This document shows positions 15,078 through 22,897 of a stretch of 31,736 nucleotides of DNA, piece by piece. Under the pieces are notes generated by a model, which was not told the origin of the DNA, made no database searches, and saw only the letters and a program-made list of their open reading frames with translations. How positions within the stretch are numbered: the first letter of the stretch is position 1; the number at the start of each line of letters is the position of its first letter. Position numbers and translations under genes: made by a program. Source of the stretch: an uncultured Bacteroidota bacterium (lineage in GTDB: Bacteria > Bacteroidota > Bacteroidia > 2-12-FULL-35-15); contig CAIRRW010000513.1 in assembly GCA_903881065.1 (NCBI GenBank), positions 1 to 31,736 on the forward strand, read 5' to 3'.

Positions 15078-16847
15078 TTGAAAAATAGTATTTCTTTTTT
15101 TATTCTAAAGCATTCTGCACTGTTAATTGCAGCAATGCTTTTTCTTTGTTTTTCTTCCTGCAAAACAACTAAAAAAGATGCGGCTTCGGCTTCCTCATCA
15201 GCAAAGAAAGGCGAATTGAGTGGGAAAGAAAGAATGAACTTTGATTATCTATTTTATAATGCCAATAAAGAAAAGATATTAGGCAATTATGAATTGGCGG
15301 AAACCTATTTTGTTCAGGCTTTAAAAATCAATCAGAATAATGCTGCTGCCTTATATGAAGTTGCCAATATTTATGAATTTCAGAAAGACAAAGTAAAAGC
15401 CCTTGTATTCAGCAAAAAGGCGGCATCATTGGACCCTGATAATATTTGGTATCAATTGCTGTATGCTGATTGTCTGAAACAAAATAAACTAAACGCTGAG
15501 GTACCTGCTGTTTATGAGAAAATTGTTAAGAAAAATCCTGATAAGATAGATTATTATTATGAATTGGCTAATGCTTATATGCTTATCAACAAACCTAGCG
15601 AAGCATTAAAGGTGTATGATAAGATGGAAAGTAAATTCGGTGTAATGGAAGAAATTTCAATGTCGAAACTTGCTATTTATAAATTATCAAACAACTTTGG
15701 TAAGGCTCTTGAAGAAATACTAAAGTTGATAAATAAATTTCCAAAAGTAGCAAAGTACTGTGGTATGCTGGGAGAGTTATATCAATCAAAAGGAGAGAAC
15801 GAAAAAGCGTTTCAGGCATACGCTGATTTATTGAAACTTGACCCTAACAATGCTTATGTGCATTTATCGTTGGCTGATTATTATAGAAATCAGAAACAAA
15901 ATGATAAGGCTTTTAATGAAATAAAAACTGCTTTTAAAAGCAAGGAATTGGATATAGATACGAAGATTAAGATTCTTTTATCCTACTATGATATTACTGA
16001 TAAATATCCTGAATTAAAACCAGATGCAGATACATTATGCAAAATTCTGGTCGACGTTCATCCTGACGAAGCTAAGGCGTTTGCTATGTATGGTGATTTT
16101 CTTATTCGTGACAAAATGTTGCAGGAAGCACGTATTCAATATCGAAAGTCAATTGATTTAGATAAAGAAAAATTTGCCCTATGGGAGCAACTGATGTTAA
16201 TTGATTCGGAATTAAATGATTTTGTTTCGGTAGAGAAGGAAAGCAAGGACGCTATTGAGCTTTTTCCAAATCAGCCATTACCCTATTTATTTAATGGTGA
16301 TGTAAATATCCGATTGAAAAATTATAAAGTAGCTGTGGATGTGCTTACTGAAGGTAAAGAATTTGTGATAAATAACAAACAATTACTAACTCGATTTTAC
16401 TCGTTAATTGGTGATGCACAGAATTATTTGAAAAATTTTGAAGCTTCGGATTTAGCGTATGATAAGGCTTTGGATGCCGACCCAAACAACGTTTTTGTTT
16501 TAAATAATTATGCTTATTACTTATCGTTGCGAAGAATAAATTTGGAAAAGGCTGAAAAGATGTCGAAGAAAAGCAATGAACTTGAACCCAATAATAACTC
16601 GTATCAGGATACTTATGGATGGATATTATTTCAGGAAAATAAATACGATGATGCAAAAACATGGGTAGGTAAAGCACTTGATAACGGCGGTCGAGTGAAT
16701 GGCACACTGCTTGAACATTTTGGCGACGTACTATATAAATTAGGTGATATTGAAAACGCCATTAAATACTGGATGGATGCAAAGAAGGCTAGTGGCGCTT
16801 CTGAATTAATAGATAAAAAAATTGCGGATAAAAAACTTTATGAGTAA
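15078..16847 (+). CDS. TPR-repeat lipoprotein
   Basis: A 589-residue protein with a TTG start (15078), a signal peptide and a lipobox ending LFLCFSSC, followed by an Ala/Ser/Lys linker. From about residue 50 to the end it is a series of tetratricopeptide repeats, for example NYELAETYFVQALKINQNNAAALYEV, NEKAFQAYADLLKLDPNNAYVHL and the last TPR-like KYDDAKTWVGKALDNG. It is probably an envelope scaffold, anchored to the inner leaflet of the outer membrane or the inner membrane. It is followed by a DUF4292 lipoprotein and an EnvC-like protein in overlapping frames, an arrangement I know to recur in Bacteroidota. The shared role is unproven but points to the cell envelope or division. Confidence 0.87.
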   Translation: MKNSISFFILKHSALLIAAMLFLCFSSCKTTKKDAASASSSAKKGELSGKERMNFDYLFYNANKEKILGNYELAETYFVQALKINQNNAAALYEVANIYEFQKDKVKALVFSKKAASLDPDNIWYQLLYADCLKQNKLNAEVPAVYEKIVKKNPDKIDYYYELANAYMLINKPSEALKVYDKMESKFGVMEEISMSKLAIYKLSNNFGKALEEILKLINKFPKVAKYCGMLGELYQSKGENEKAFQAYADLLKLDPNNAYVHLSLADYYRNQKQNDKAFNEIKTAFKSKELDIDTKIKILLSYYDITDKYPELKPDADTLCKILVDVHPDEAKAFAMYGDFLIRDKMLQEARIQYRKSIDLDKEKFALWEQLMLIDSELNDFVSVEKESKDAIELFPNQPLPYLFNGDVNIRLKNYKVAVDVLTEGKEFVINNKQLLTRFYSLIGDAQNYLKNFEASDLAYDKALDADPNNVFVLNNYAYYLSLRRINLEKAEKMSKKSNELEPNNNSYQDTYGWILFQENKYDDAKTWVGKALDNGGRVNGTLLEHFGDVLYKLGDIENAIKYWMDAKKASGASELIDKKIADKKLYE

Positions 16848-17721
16848 CTATTTTATAAGAGGTCGTTACTTTTTAATTGGCAACGTATTTCGTTTGTTAT
16901 TATTTTTCTGTGTATTACTCTCATTACCTTCCTGTAAAAATCAGCAGAAATTATTGACCTTAGGAAATGGTAAATGTTTGCTGGATTATAAAAATTCAAA
17001 AACACTTACCGCTAAACTTAAAGCTAATGAATTTCATTTTAAAAGACTAAACGCCAAACTTTCTGTAGAATCGACTATTGACAGCACATCCAACTCATTT
17101 ACTATTAATTTGAAAATGAAAAAGGATAGTATCATTTGGATGTCGATTTCTAAATATGGGATAGAAGGCGCAAGAGTGGTAATAACACGCGACTCTGTGA
17201 AACTTACCATTAATTTTGGTGAGAAGAAGTACTTCAAAGGCGACTTCTCTTACATAAGTAAATTACTAAATACAGATTTGGATTTTGAAATTGTTCAATC
17301 GCTATTAATTGGTAACAGTGTTGATTTTTATGATGAAGATGAAAAACTGAAACCCGGCTCGAACAATTGCCTATATACACTCGGAACTATAAGGAAACGA
17401 AAACTCCGTAAGGTAATGGAGAAAGGAAAAGAGTTAAAGGAATCTGCACAGAGTATATTTATGATACCTGAAACCTTTAAAATTTCGCGTATATTATTTT
17501 ATGAATTTAATCCCGACAGAAACCTTGATGTAAAATATAGCGAGTTTGCCAAAATGGACTCGACACAACTACTTCCACAAAAAATGAATTTGTTTTTTAA
17601 GTCTCAAAAAGCTATCAATATTGATATTACATATACTAAAATCAGTTTGGATCAGGAGCAGAGTTTCCCTTTTAAAATTCCTGAAGATTACGAACAAATT
17701 AAGTACAATGAAAAAAAGTAA
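16840..17721 (+). CDS. DUF4292-family lipoprotein
   Basis: About 293 residues with an N-terminal RGRYF...LLLFFCVLLSLPSC lipoprotein signal (lipobox LPSC), so probably exported and lipidated. The body is beta-rich, with strands such as RLNAKLSVESTID, FTINLKMKKDSIIWMSIS, GIEGARVVITRDSVKLTIN and PQKMNLFFKS. This pattern of repeated strands around LKMKKDSIIW is that of DUF4292, a LolA/LolB-like fold found in Bacteroidota. ATG at 16840 is preferred over in-frame TTG 16822, giving an 8-base overlap with the TPR gene. It overlaps the next gene by 14 bases. A lipoprotein- or lipid-carrier role is plausible from the fold but not shown. Confidence 0.82.
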   Translation: MSNYFIRGRYFLIGNVFRLLLFFCVLLSLPSCKNQQKLLTLGNGKCLLDYKNSKTLTAKLKANEFHFKRLNAKLSVESTIDSTSNSFTINLKMKKDSIIWMSISKYGIEGARVVITRDSVKLTINFGEKKYFKGDFSYISKLLNTDLDFEIVQSLLIGNSVDFYDEDEKLKPGSNNCLYTLGTIRKRKLRKVMEKGKELKESAQSIFMIPETFKISRILFYEFNPDRNLDVKYSEFAKMDSTQLLPQKMNLFFKSQKAINIDITYTKISLDQEQSFPFKIPEDYEQIKYNEKK

Positions 17722-18946
17722 ATCTCTTTTTTACTCGCTGTTATTGTGTTTGGCTCTAATGAATACGGGAATTTTGTTTGCTCAAAAGCAAACTAAAAAG
17801 GAGTTGGAAAATAAGAAGAAACAACTTCAACAGGAAATAGACAACACAAATCAACTGTTGCTCGAAACAAAGAAAAACAAAAAACTATCGTTGAATCAAT
17901 TGGTGATGATCAACAAAAAAATAAGCGCCCGTGAAGAGTTAATAGCAACGATTAATGGTGAAATTGGCGACTTGGATAAACAGATAGATGATAATAACGA
18001 ATCTATTAAAGGATTGCAGAATGATTTGATAAAGCTTAAAACGGAATATGCGAAAATGATTTTTTATGCTTATAAAAATCAGGATGCATATAGCCGATTG
18101 ATGTTCATATTTGCTTCGCGAGATTTTGAGCAGGCTTTTTTACGCCTTAAATATTTTCAGCAATACAGCGAATATCGCAAGAAACAAGCCGAAAAGATTA
18201 TGGATACCAAAAAGAATTTGAATGAAAAGGTGTTTGATTTGGTGAGTAAAAAAACAGATAAAAATATATTATTAGGTAGTCAGGAACATGAAAAGAAAAA
18301 TCTTACTTCAGAAAAAAGTGAGAAAGAGCAAGTTTTTTCGCAGTTGCAGGAACAGGAGAGTAAGTTAAAAAAGGATTTGGAGAAGAAAAAGAAAGCTGCT
18401 AAAGAGTTGCAGTTGGCTATTCAGCGGGTTATTGAGAAAGAATTGGAAAAAGCACAAAAGGAAGCAGTATCGGCAAATAAGCCGAAACCATTGAAGTTGG
18501 TGCTTACTCCGGAGTCGCAGTTGTTATCAAATTCGTTTGCAAGTAATAAAGGTAAATTACCTTGGCCTGTGGCTAAAGGTATTATCAGCGAGCGGTTTGG
18601 CGTGCATCCGCATCCGCTTATGCCGAATATTGATATTAATAATAATGGTGTGGATATTACCACTAGTGCCGGTTCGCTAACGCGTGCGGTATTTGATGGC
18701 GAAGTGAAAGCAGTGGTGAATATGCCTGGTGCAGGGCAGTTTATACTGGTACGACATGGCGAGTTTCTTACTATATATTCAAACTTAAAAGATGTGTATG
18801 TGAAAGTAGGTGATAAGGTGAAAACGAAACAAAATATAGGTTCGATACTATATGACGAGGAAGATTCGAAAACGTTGCTTCATTTTGAGGTTTGGAAGGG
18901 ACAAAGTAAAATGGACCCTGAAGATTGGTTGTATAAAAATAACTAA
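17708..18946 (+). CDS. EnvC-like murein hydrolase activator with degenerate LytM (M23) domain
   Basis: A 412-residue exported protein. The signal peptide is KKSKSLFYSLLLCLALMNTGILFAQ. It is followed by a long coiled coil rich in K/E/Q (about residues 25-260, e.g. KELENKKKQLQQEIDNTNQ) and a C-terminal M23/LytM domain from about 285. The zinc site is incomplete: the HxGxD position reads N312-N-G-V-D316, the central HxH-type histidine is replaced in IYSN359L, and only H392 (LHFEVW) and D316 remain. This is the pattern of non-catalytic LytM activators such as EnvC and NlpD, which switch on N-acetylmuramyl amidases at the division septum. The start at 17708 is just inside the end of the DUF4292 gene. 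It ends the operon. Confidence 0.9.
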   Translation: MKKSKSLFYSLLLCLALMNTGILFAQKQTKKELENKKKQLQQEIDNTNQLLLETKKNKKLSLNQLVMINKKISAREELIATINGEIGDLDKQIDDNNESIKGLQNDLIKLKTEYAKMIFYAYKNQDAYSRLMFIFASRDFEQAFLRLKYFQQYSEYRKKQAEKIMDTKKNLNEKVFDLVSKKTDKNILLGSQEHEKKNLTSEKSEKEQVFSQLQEQESKLKKDLEKKKKAAKELQLAIQRVIEKELEKAQKEAVSANKPKPLKLVLTPESQLLSNSFASNKGKLPWPVAKGIISERFGVHPHPLMPNIDINNNGVDITTSAGSLTRAVFDGEVKAVVNMPGAGQFILVRHGEFLTIYSNLKDVYVKVGDKVKTKQNIGSILYDEEDSKTLLHFEVWKGQSKMDPEDWLYKNN

Positions 18947-19432
18947 TTCATTGGTTTATTAGTTCATTGGTTCACTTGTTTATTCGTCTGTGTGTAATAA
19001 AGGAGTTCCGAAATGCTTAGGTACTTTTTTAATATAAGGCATTACTACTATTAATCGTCTCTTATTTTTCCTTCTGATTCTGTATTTTCCTTCTAAAGCT
19101 TTAAAACCTCTTTCTAAAGCTTTGGAAACATATTTTAAAGATTTAAAAATAATATTTCGGACCATTTTTGTATTTCTAAAGCTTTAGAAACACGTTCAAA
19201 ACCTATAAAAACACTTTCTAAAGCTTTGTACTGTTTTCAAATGTCTTTTAAGGAACGATTTGTTAAAGTCATTGCTTCCCATAGAAGCTTACTTGATATC
19301 TCTTTAACTATTTTCAAAACATTCAAACACTTAATTTCCCTTCTTCGAGGAGAAAGGCTGCAGGGGTGAGGTATGGTAATTAGGGATATATGAAAGCAGA
19401 GTTTTCGGGTAAAACAACTATTTGATAGATTA
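18947..19432. repeat. Gene-free stretch with a degenerate 20-21 bp palindrome array (AAAGCTTT core)
   Basis: No credible gene is seen. The palindrome TTTCTAAAGCTTTAGAAA occurs perfectly at 19173-19190, with close copies at 19091-19106, 19111-19128 and 19215-19230 and a decayed one near 19133. The starts are 20, 62 and 42 bases apart, i.e. multiples of roughly 20-21 bp with decayed units between. A short minus-strand frame (19165-18980) is open through it and is probably a by-product. Near 18950-18975 there is a direct repeat of TTCATTGGTT. At 19339-19373 a GC-rich CCCTTCTTCGAGGAGAAAGG segment resembles the REP-like hairpins scattered through Bacteroidota genomes. Confidence 0.7.
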
Positions 19433-20929
19433 CTACTTCATTTCACTTAGATGTTCGATAATAATACCATTAATCCGCTTTATATCAACTGGAACATTTC
19501 CATTATCATTTACTAATACTTTATTGCCTTTTTGTGCTATTTCTTCTAAAGTCCTTTTATCAGGAAGTTCGGCATATACCGTCAAATTTGTATAAAACAT
19601 AGCTTCAATAGGTTTATTATAATTGAACATAACAGCATTTTTATAATCCATTTTGTTTAGCTTTTTTAAATCAATAGCCCATTCAGGATTCATATTTCTA
19701 TTTTCAAATGGTTTAATGCGTTCAATTAAATACCTAACCGGTAAAGTAATAAATAATATTAGTGCTAGGTAAATAATCCATTTTTGAAAACCTTTAGATT
19801 GATAAGACGATAAAACAAAGTAAAATTCAGCAGTAATAATAAATAATGCAGGAGCAATGAACAAAACATAACCTTGCATTTTTGTTTGCGCAAATGTGAA
19901 AAAAAGCAACGGAATAATAATCCATAAACCTAATGCGATATAATTCAAATTAAAATTTGATTTAATGATTTTCCATATAAACCAAACAAGTGGCAGGTAA
20001 ATCAATTCGCCATAATTAATTCTTATCTGAGTTAAATAATAAAATACATCTCCTCCTTGTTCATCTAGTACCTCCGTTAGATGTCGAATATTATAGGATG
20101 CTTCCCAATTAGCTTCTACAGGGAAATAGTGATAAATATATATCTGCCAAGGCACAAAAACGATAATAGCTACGGTACAAATTAACAGAAACTGTGCTAT
20201 AATATATTTTATGCTAAAAAGTTTGGAATTATATACAATTAAAAGCCAAATAGGCAGCACAATTAGTGCAGGCAACCATTTACATAATATTGCTGCACCG
20301 ACACTCAAACCAACTAAAATATTAAATATTGATTTCTCTTTCTGAACAAAAACAATACTGAAGTAAATAGATAATTCAATAAAGAAAAGGAAAAATATAT
20401 CAACGTGGTCGGTTGCTTGTCTTCCTCCTGTCATTTCCACAATTAATCCATTTACAGAAAAAAAGAAAGCCGCAACTAATGCAGTTCTTTTACTGAAAAA
20501 ATATTTTGCAATAAAATAAGTAATGGGTATCCCGAGTGTTGACAAAATAATGGAAGGAATCCGGATTGCAAATTCATTCACACCAAATAACATAATACTT
20601 AAAGCCATTGACCATAATGGTAAAGGTTGTTTGTGTAGCCAAATATGATTGGTAGTATAGCTTTTTATCGAATAAGGCAATACAGGATTGTCATATAATA
20701 TAGGAATAAAAAAGTGCTTCAGAAAATTTTTTGATACAAGTGCATGATACCTTTCATCCCAATCGTGTAAATATAAATCTGAAGATGAATAAATCCGAAG
20801 TATAAGTCCACATAAAAGCGATAAAAGAAGCGCTACATTATAATTACCTTTCTTTTGATATTTCCAAGTAATTAGATACCCGATGCAACAAATAAATACA
20901 GTTAGAATTCCGAATATTTGATTTGTCAT
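19433..20929 (-). CDS. GT39-family membrane glycosyltransferase (ArnT/PMT-like)
   Basis: A 498-residue polytopic protein with about 11-13 hydrophobic segments, the normal size for the family. The first periplasmic loop carries the catalytic acidic pair Asp58-Glu59 in LYLHDWDERYHALVSKNF. The following LHKQPLPLWSMALSIMLFGVNEFAIR (the KPPL-like region) and RIPSIILSTLGI match ArnT/PMT_2 proteins. These transfer a sugar from a polyprenyl-phosphate donor to lipid or protein acceptors outside the inner membrane. It is transcribed opposite to the preceding operon and stands alone, with a TAnnTTTG promoter upstream. Donor and acceptor are unknown. Confidence 0.87.
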   Translation of the reverse strand: MTNQIFGILTVFICCIGYLITWKYQKKGNYNVALLLSLLCGLILRIYSSSDLYLHDWDERYHALVSKNFLKHFFIPILYDNPVLPYSIKSYTTNHIWLHKQPLPLWSMALSIMLFGVNEFAIRIPSIILSTLGIPITYFIAKYFFSKRTALVAAFFFSVNGLIVEMTGGRQATDHVDIFFLFFIELSIYFSIVFVQKEKSIFNILVGLSVGAAILCKWLPALIVLPIWLLIVYNSKLFSIKYIIAQFLLICTVAIIVFVPWQIYIYHYFPVEANWEASYNIRHLTEVLDEQGGDVFYYLTQIRINYGELIYLPLVWFIWKIIKSNFNLNYIALGLWIIIPLLFFTFAQTKMQGYVLFIAPALFIITAEFYFVLSSYQSKGFQKWIIYLALILFITLPVRYLIERIKPFENRNMNPEWAIDLKKLNKMDYKNAVMFNYNKPIEAMFYTNLTVYAELPDKRTLEEIAQKGNKVLVNDNGNVPVDIKRINGIIIEHLSEMK

Positions 20930-20963
20930 TTTATGGCATGAGATTAATAATTGAATAGCTTTA

Positions 20964-20971
20964 CAAAACTA
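20964..20971 (-). promoter_or_regulatory. Putative -7 element for the GT39 gene (TAGTTTTG on the minus strand)
   Basis: CAAAACTA on the plus strand reads TAGTTTTG on the minus strand, a match to TAnnTTTG, about 35 bases ahead of the glycosyltransferase ATG. No convincing -33 element is visible. Confidence 0.4.
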
Positions 20972-21133
20972 TAAAACTATTTGCCATGCATACTTTTTTG
21001 AAGATATATAAAATAAATATTTTTTGAAAGAATCATTATTCCAATACCAGGTGACCCTTTAGATGAAAATTACATTACAACCGTTTTAAACCTGAATCAA
21101 CGAAAAATGTGTTGGCGCTTTGCGATAGCAAAC

Positions 21134-21172
21134 AAAAAAGGGAAGATAACATATAGTTATCTTCCCTTTTTT
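21134..21172. terminator. Strong bidirectional terminator-type hairpin
   Basis: A perfect 17-bp stem pairs 21134-21150 (AAAAAAGGGAAGATAAC) with 21156-21172 around the loop ATATA. It has A6 on one side and a T-run on the other, so it could terminate in either direction. No gene ends immediately beside it, which suggests that an adjacent gene has been lost. Confidence 0.75.
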
Positions 21173-21391
21173 TGTGGAGTCCACCAACCAAATGTCGAAC
21201 TCAATTTATAAAGATATTGATATTCTGATAAAACTGAAAGAGTATATGGAAGTCATTAACTAAGACATAGTTTTATAAGTACAAAAGTATAGAAAAATAC
21301 AATACTTTGTAATCCAAAATCAAATATTACAGACACTAATCTTCACATTTTAACGCCGCATTTGCTTTATACGGTTTTTTCTTTGGTATTC
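21173..21391 (+). other. Sparse intergenic stretch with one possible 23-codon frame
   Basis: ATG 21192 to TAA 21261-21263 reads MSNSIYKDIDILIKLKEYM and three further residues. The composition is protein-like, but it is short, has no clear promoter and may be the remnant of a larger gene upstream of the hairpin. Upstream, 20972-21133 also holds no gene, though GDPLDENYITTVLNLNQRK is open at about 21050-21106. Nothing else is supportable. Confidence 0.2.
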
Positions 21392-21577
21392 TTATTTTTT
21401 TGATTCAATACTAGTAGGCTTTTTCACACACTCTTCAAAGTTAGCGATTCCGTCATCACAATACCCAAAACTACTTACATCAACAATTATTTGCACATTA
21501 CTAAATGATGAAGTGAAAATTATTTTACCGACTAAATTGAAGATGCGCACTGTAGTTACCAAAGATTTCTACAAAAA
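21392..21577 (-). pseudogene. C-terminal gene remnant with type IX secretion sorting-domain-like sequence
   Basis: On the minus strand, overlapping the end of the transposase and running to a TAA at 21392-21394, the frame reads TTVRIFNLVGKIIFTSSF, then SNVQIIVDVSSFGYC and a less typical tail ending SIESKK. VRIFNLVGK...F...IIVDVSSF closely follows the pattern of the type A C-terminal domain that targets proteins to the Bacteroidota type IX secretion system (VxIYNxxGK...IDLSSLxxGxY). The part after VSSFGY departs from the pattern, and no start or N-terminal portion exists. It is read as the 3' end of a cargo gene cut off by the neighbouring IS1-like element. Confidence 0.4.
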
Positions 21578-22218
21578 TACAATTGCAAACAACTTTCCAA
21601 TAGTACTAAATTTTTTGAAAAACAAATTGTTCTTCTGGTTAATCTTTTCAGATGTGTGCGTAAGGTTAAATTAAACCTTTCAATATGATTTATTCTATGT
21701 GCTGTCGTTACATGTATTGATTTTTCTATAAGTGCAGCGTATATATTTAATTTATCAGTAAATATTCTTTTAGGATTTAAACGTTTTATACTTTCAAGCA
21801 CTTTGTTTATATTCGCTTTAGTTCGCTTACCTACCCAAAAATCTATAACTGCTTTAGTTACTTTATTTATTGCGTAGATGATATAATAAGTGTTTTCTTT
21901 GTTTTTTATAAACGTACATAGTTCATCCATTTCATATTCCTGTCGTTCTTCATTGGGCAGCCTTAGTTTTATTTTTGAAGCAATTTGTTTTATATTGTTT
22001 ATTACATTAGCTTTCGAAATACCTTTTATTCTTGCTATGCCACATATTCCTACTCCTTCATTGTTTAAAGTGACAATCATTTCATCATCTTCATTCATAC
22101 AGGTTCTATAAGTGTATTTTTCTTGAAAATATTTATTACATACTTTACAATAATATTTTTGAATACCAGTTTGAAAACCTTTTTTAATGCTTTTTTCTTT
22201 ACAATATTTACATTCCAA
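21556..22218 (-). mobile_element. IS1-like transposase, single-frame (insertion sequence)
   Basis: A 220-residue transposase gene. The N-terminal zinc ribbon has Cys3, Cys6, Cys24 and Cys27 (CKYCKEK...YYCKVCNKYF), followed by a helix-turn-helix (GVGICGIARIKGISKANVINNIK). The DDE catalytic triad is Asp98 (YEMDELCTF), Asp155 (IFTDKLNIY) and Glu180 (NHIERFNLTLR). This layout is that of IS1-family InsA-InsB proteins. Here both parts are one continuous frame, whereas classical IS1 needs a -1 frameshift. I could not define matching terminal inverted repeats or a target duplication with confidence. The 16-base GTGATAAAGTGAACAC just outside the start (22228-22243) recurs at 22384-22399. The gene looks intact. 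Confidence 0.85.
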
Positions 22219-22286
22219 TTTTTATAAGTGATAAAGTGAACACAAAAGTTATTTTATAGCATATTTTAGGCCCTCTGTGCAAGTAT

Positions 22287-22326
22287 AGAAATAAAAACGG
22301 TGGCAACTGCCACCGTTTTTATTTCT
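22287..22326 (-). terminator. Terminator of the 51-codon gene
   Basis: A perfect 19-bp stem pairs 22287-22305 with 22308-22326: GC-rich centre CGGTGGCA/TGCCACCG flanked by A- and T-rich arms. It overlaps the stop codon of the minus-strand small gene and would terminate it; the symmetric arms could also stop transcription coming from the other side. Confidence 0.8.
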
Positions 22327-22474
22327 GTTTGTATCTATTAAGTTGTTGATATAAAACCAAATAATATGCTTTTTCGTTTGCAGGTGATAAAGTGAACACC
22401 ACCCGTTCGTCCACATCACATTTAATGGCAAGGTCAAGTTGAGAAAGTTCTTTCACTTTTCTTTTTGCTTTCAT
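22319..22474 (-). CDS. Small hypothetical protein, 51 residues
   Basis: The minus-strand frame from ATG 22474-22472 to TAA 22321-22319 encodes MKAKRKVKELSQLDLAIK, a CDVDERVVFTLSPANEK section and YYLVLYQQLNRYKQK. The composition is balanced and helix-forming: a charged N-terminus, then an amphipathic C-terminal helix. A strong terminator overlaps its stop, which supports a transcribed unit. The same frame stays open upstream for about 40 codons without a better start. I do not recognise a family. It could also be the surviving end of a longer gene. Its VVFTLSP codons contain the 16-base sequence that is repeated next to the IS1-like transposase. Confidence 0.5.
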   Translation of the reverse strand: MKAKRKVKELSQLDLAIKCDVDERVVFTLSPANEKAYYLVLYQQLNRYKQK

Positions 22475-22897
22475 TAATTGAGATAGAGCTTTGAGCGATA
22501 TTTCTGTTTGAATAATTGCACAAATGTGTGCAAAGAGAATGACAGGGAGGACGACAAATATGTCGGATTGTAAAATTATTTTGTTTTGAGTTATTACTTA
22601 AAAGGTGATTTGAAAAGATAAACTTGATAAATAAACCCGATTGTAGTGGAAATCCTTTTTTATTCTTGCTTTTCGCAAGAATAAAAAAGATTGGAAAGGA
22701 AAGCGGGAGGGGACTTTAATACGAAGTGGTAAACTGACTTTTCAAAAAAATATTATAAAAAAATCTAATCTATGTAGTAAATCTGTGAATGATCTAAGTT
22801 GTTTAATGAATTGTATAATGGTTAGGTTAGAAAACATACGGACTTTTGTGGATTGATAAATTAAATCACAAAAATGTATTTTATAAATAAGCTAAAA
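22475..22897. ncRNA. Gene-free stretch with a candidate structured element at 22635-22709
   Basis: CCCG (22636-22639) and CGGG (22704-22707) flank a strong hairpin: AATCCTTTTTTATTCTTGC (22651-22669) pairs with 22675-22692 around the loop TTTTC, with one bulged C. Flanking GTAGTGGAAATCC and GGAAAGGAAAGCGGGAGG look like conserved single-stranded segments. From memory, similar hairpins flanked by TGGAAA and GGAAAG(C)GGG recur between genes in Bacteroidota; I could not check this. It may be a structured RNA or a dispersed palindromic element. The remainder of the stretch holds no gene. GACTTTTG at 22841-22848 is a weak promoter-like match ahead of the dehydrogenase gene. Confidence 0.35.

Noticed and set aside
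18980..19165. Minus-strand 61-codon frame
   Set aside because: It runs through the AAAGCTTT palindrome array, has repetitive KALE segments and no start context; most likely an intergenic by-product.
21173..21205. Possible tRNA end (GTGGAGTCCACC...TCGAAC)
   Set aside because: It has a TCGAAC-like piece but no cloverleaf arms, anticodon stem or CCA context on either strand.
22249..22437. 62-codon minus-strand frame across the terminator hairpin
   Set aside because: It runs through a strong terminator stem and overlaps the better supported 51-codon frame on the same strand.
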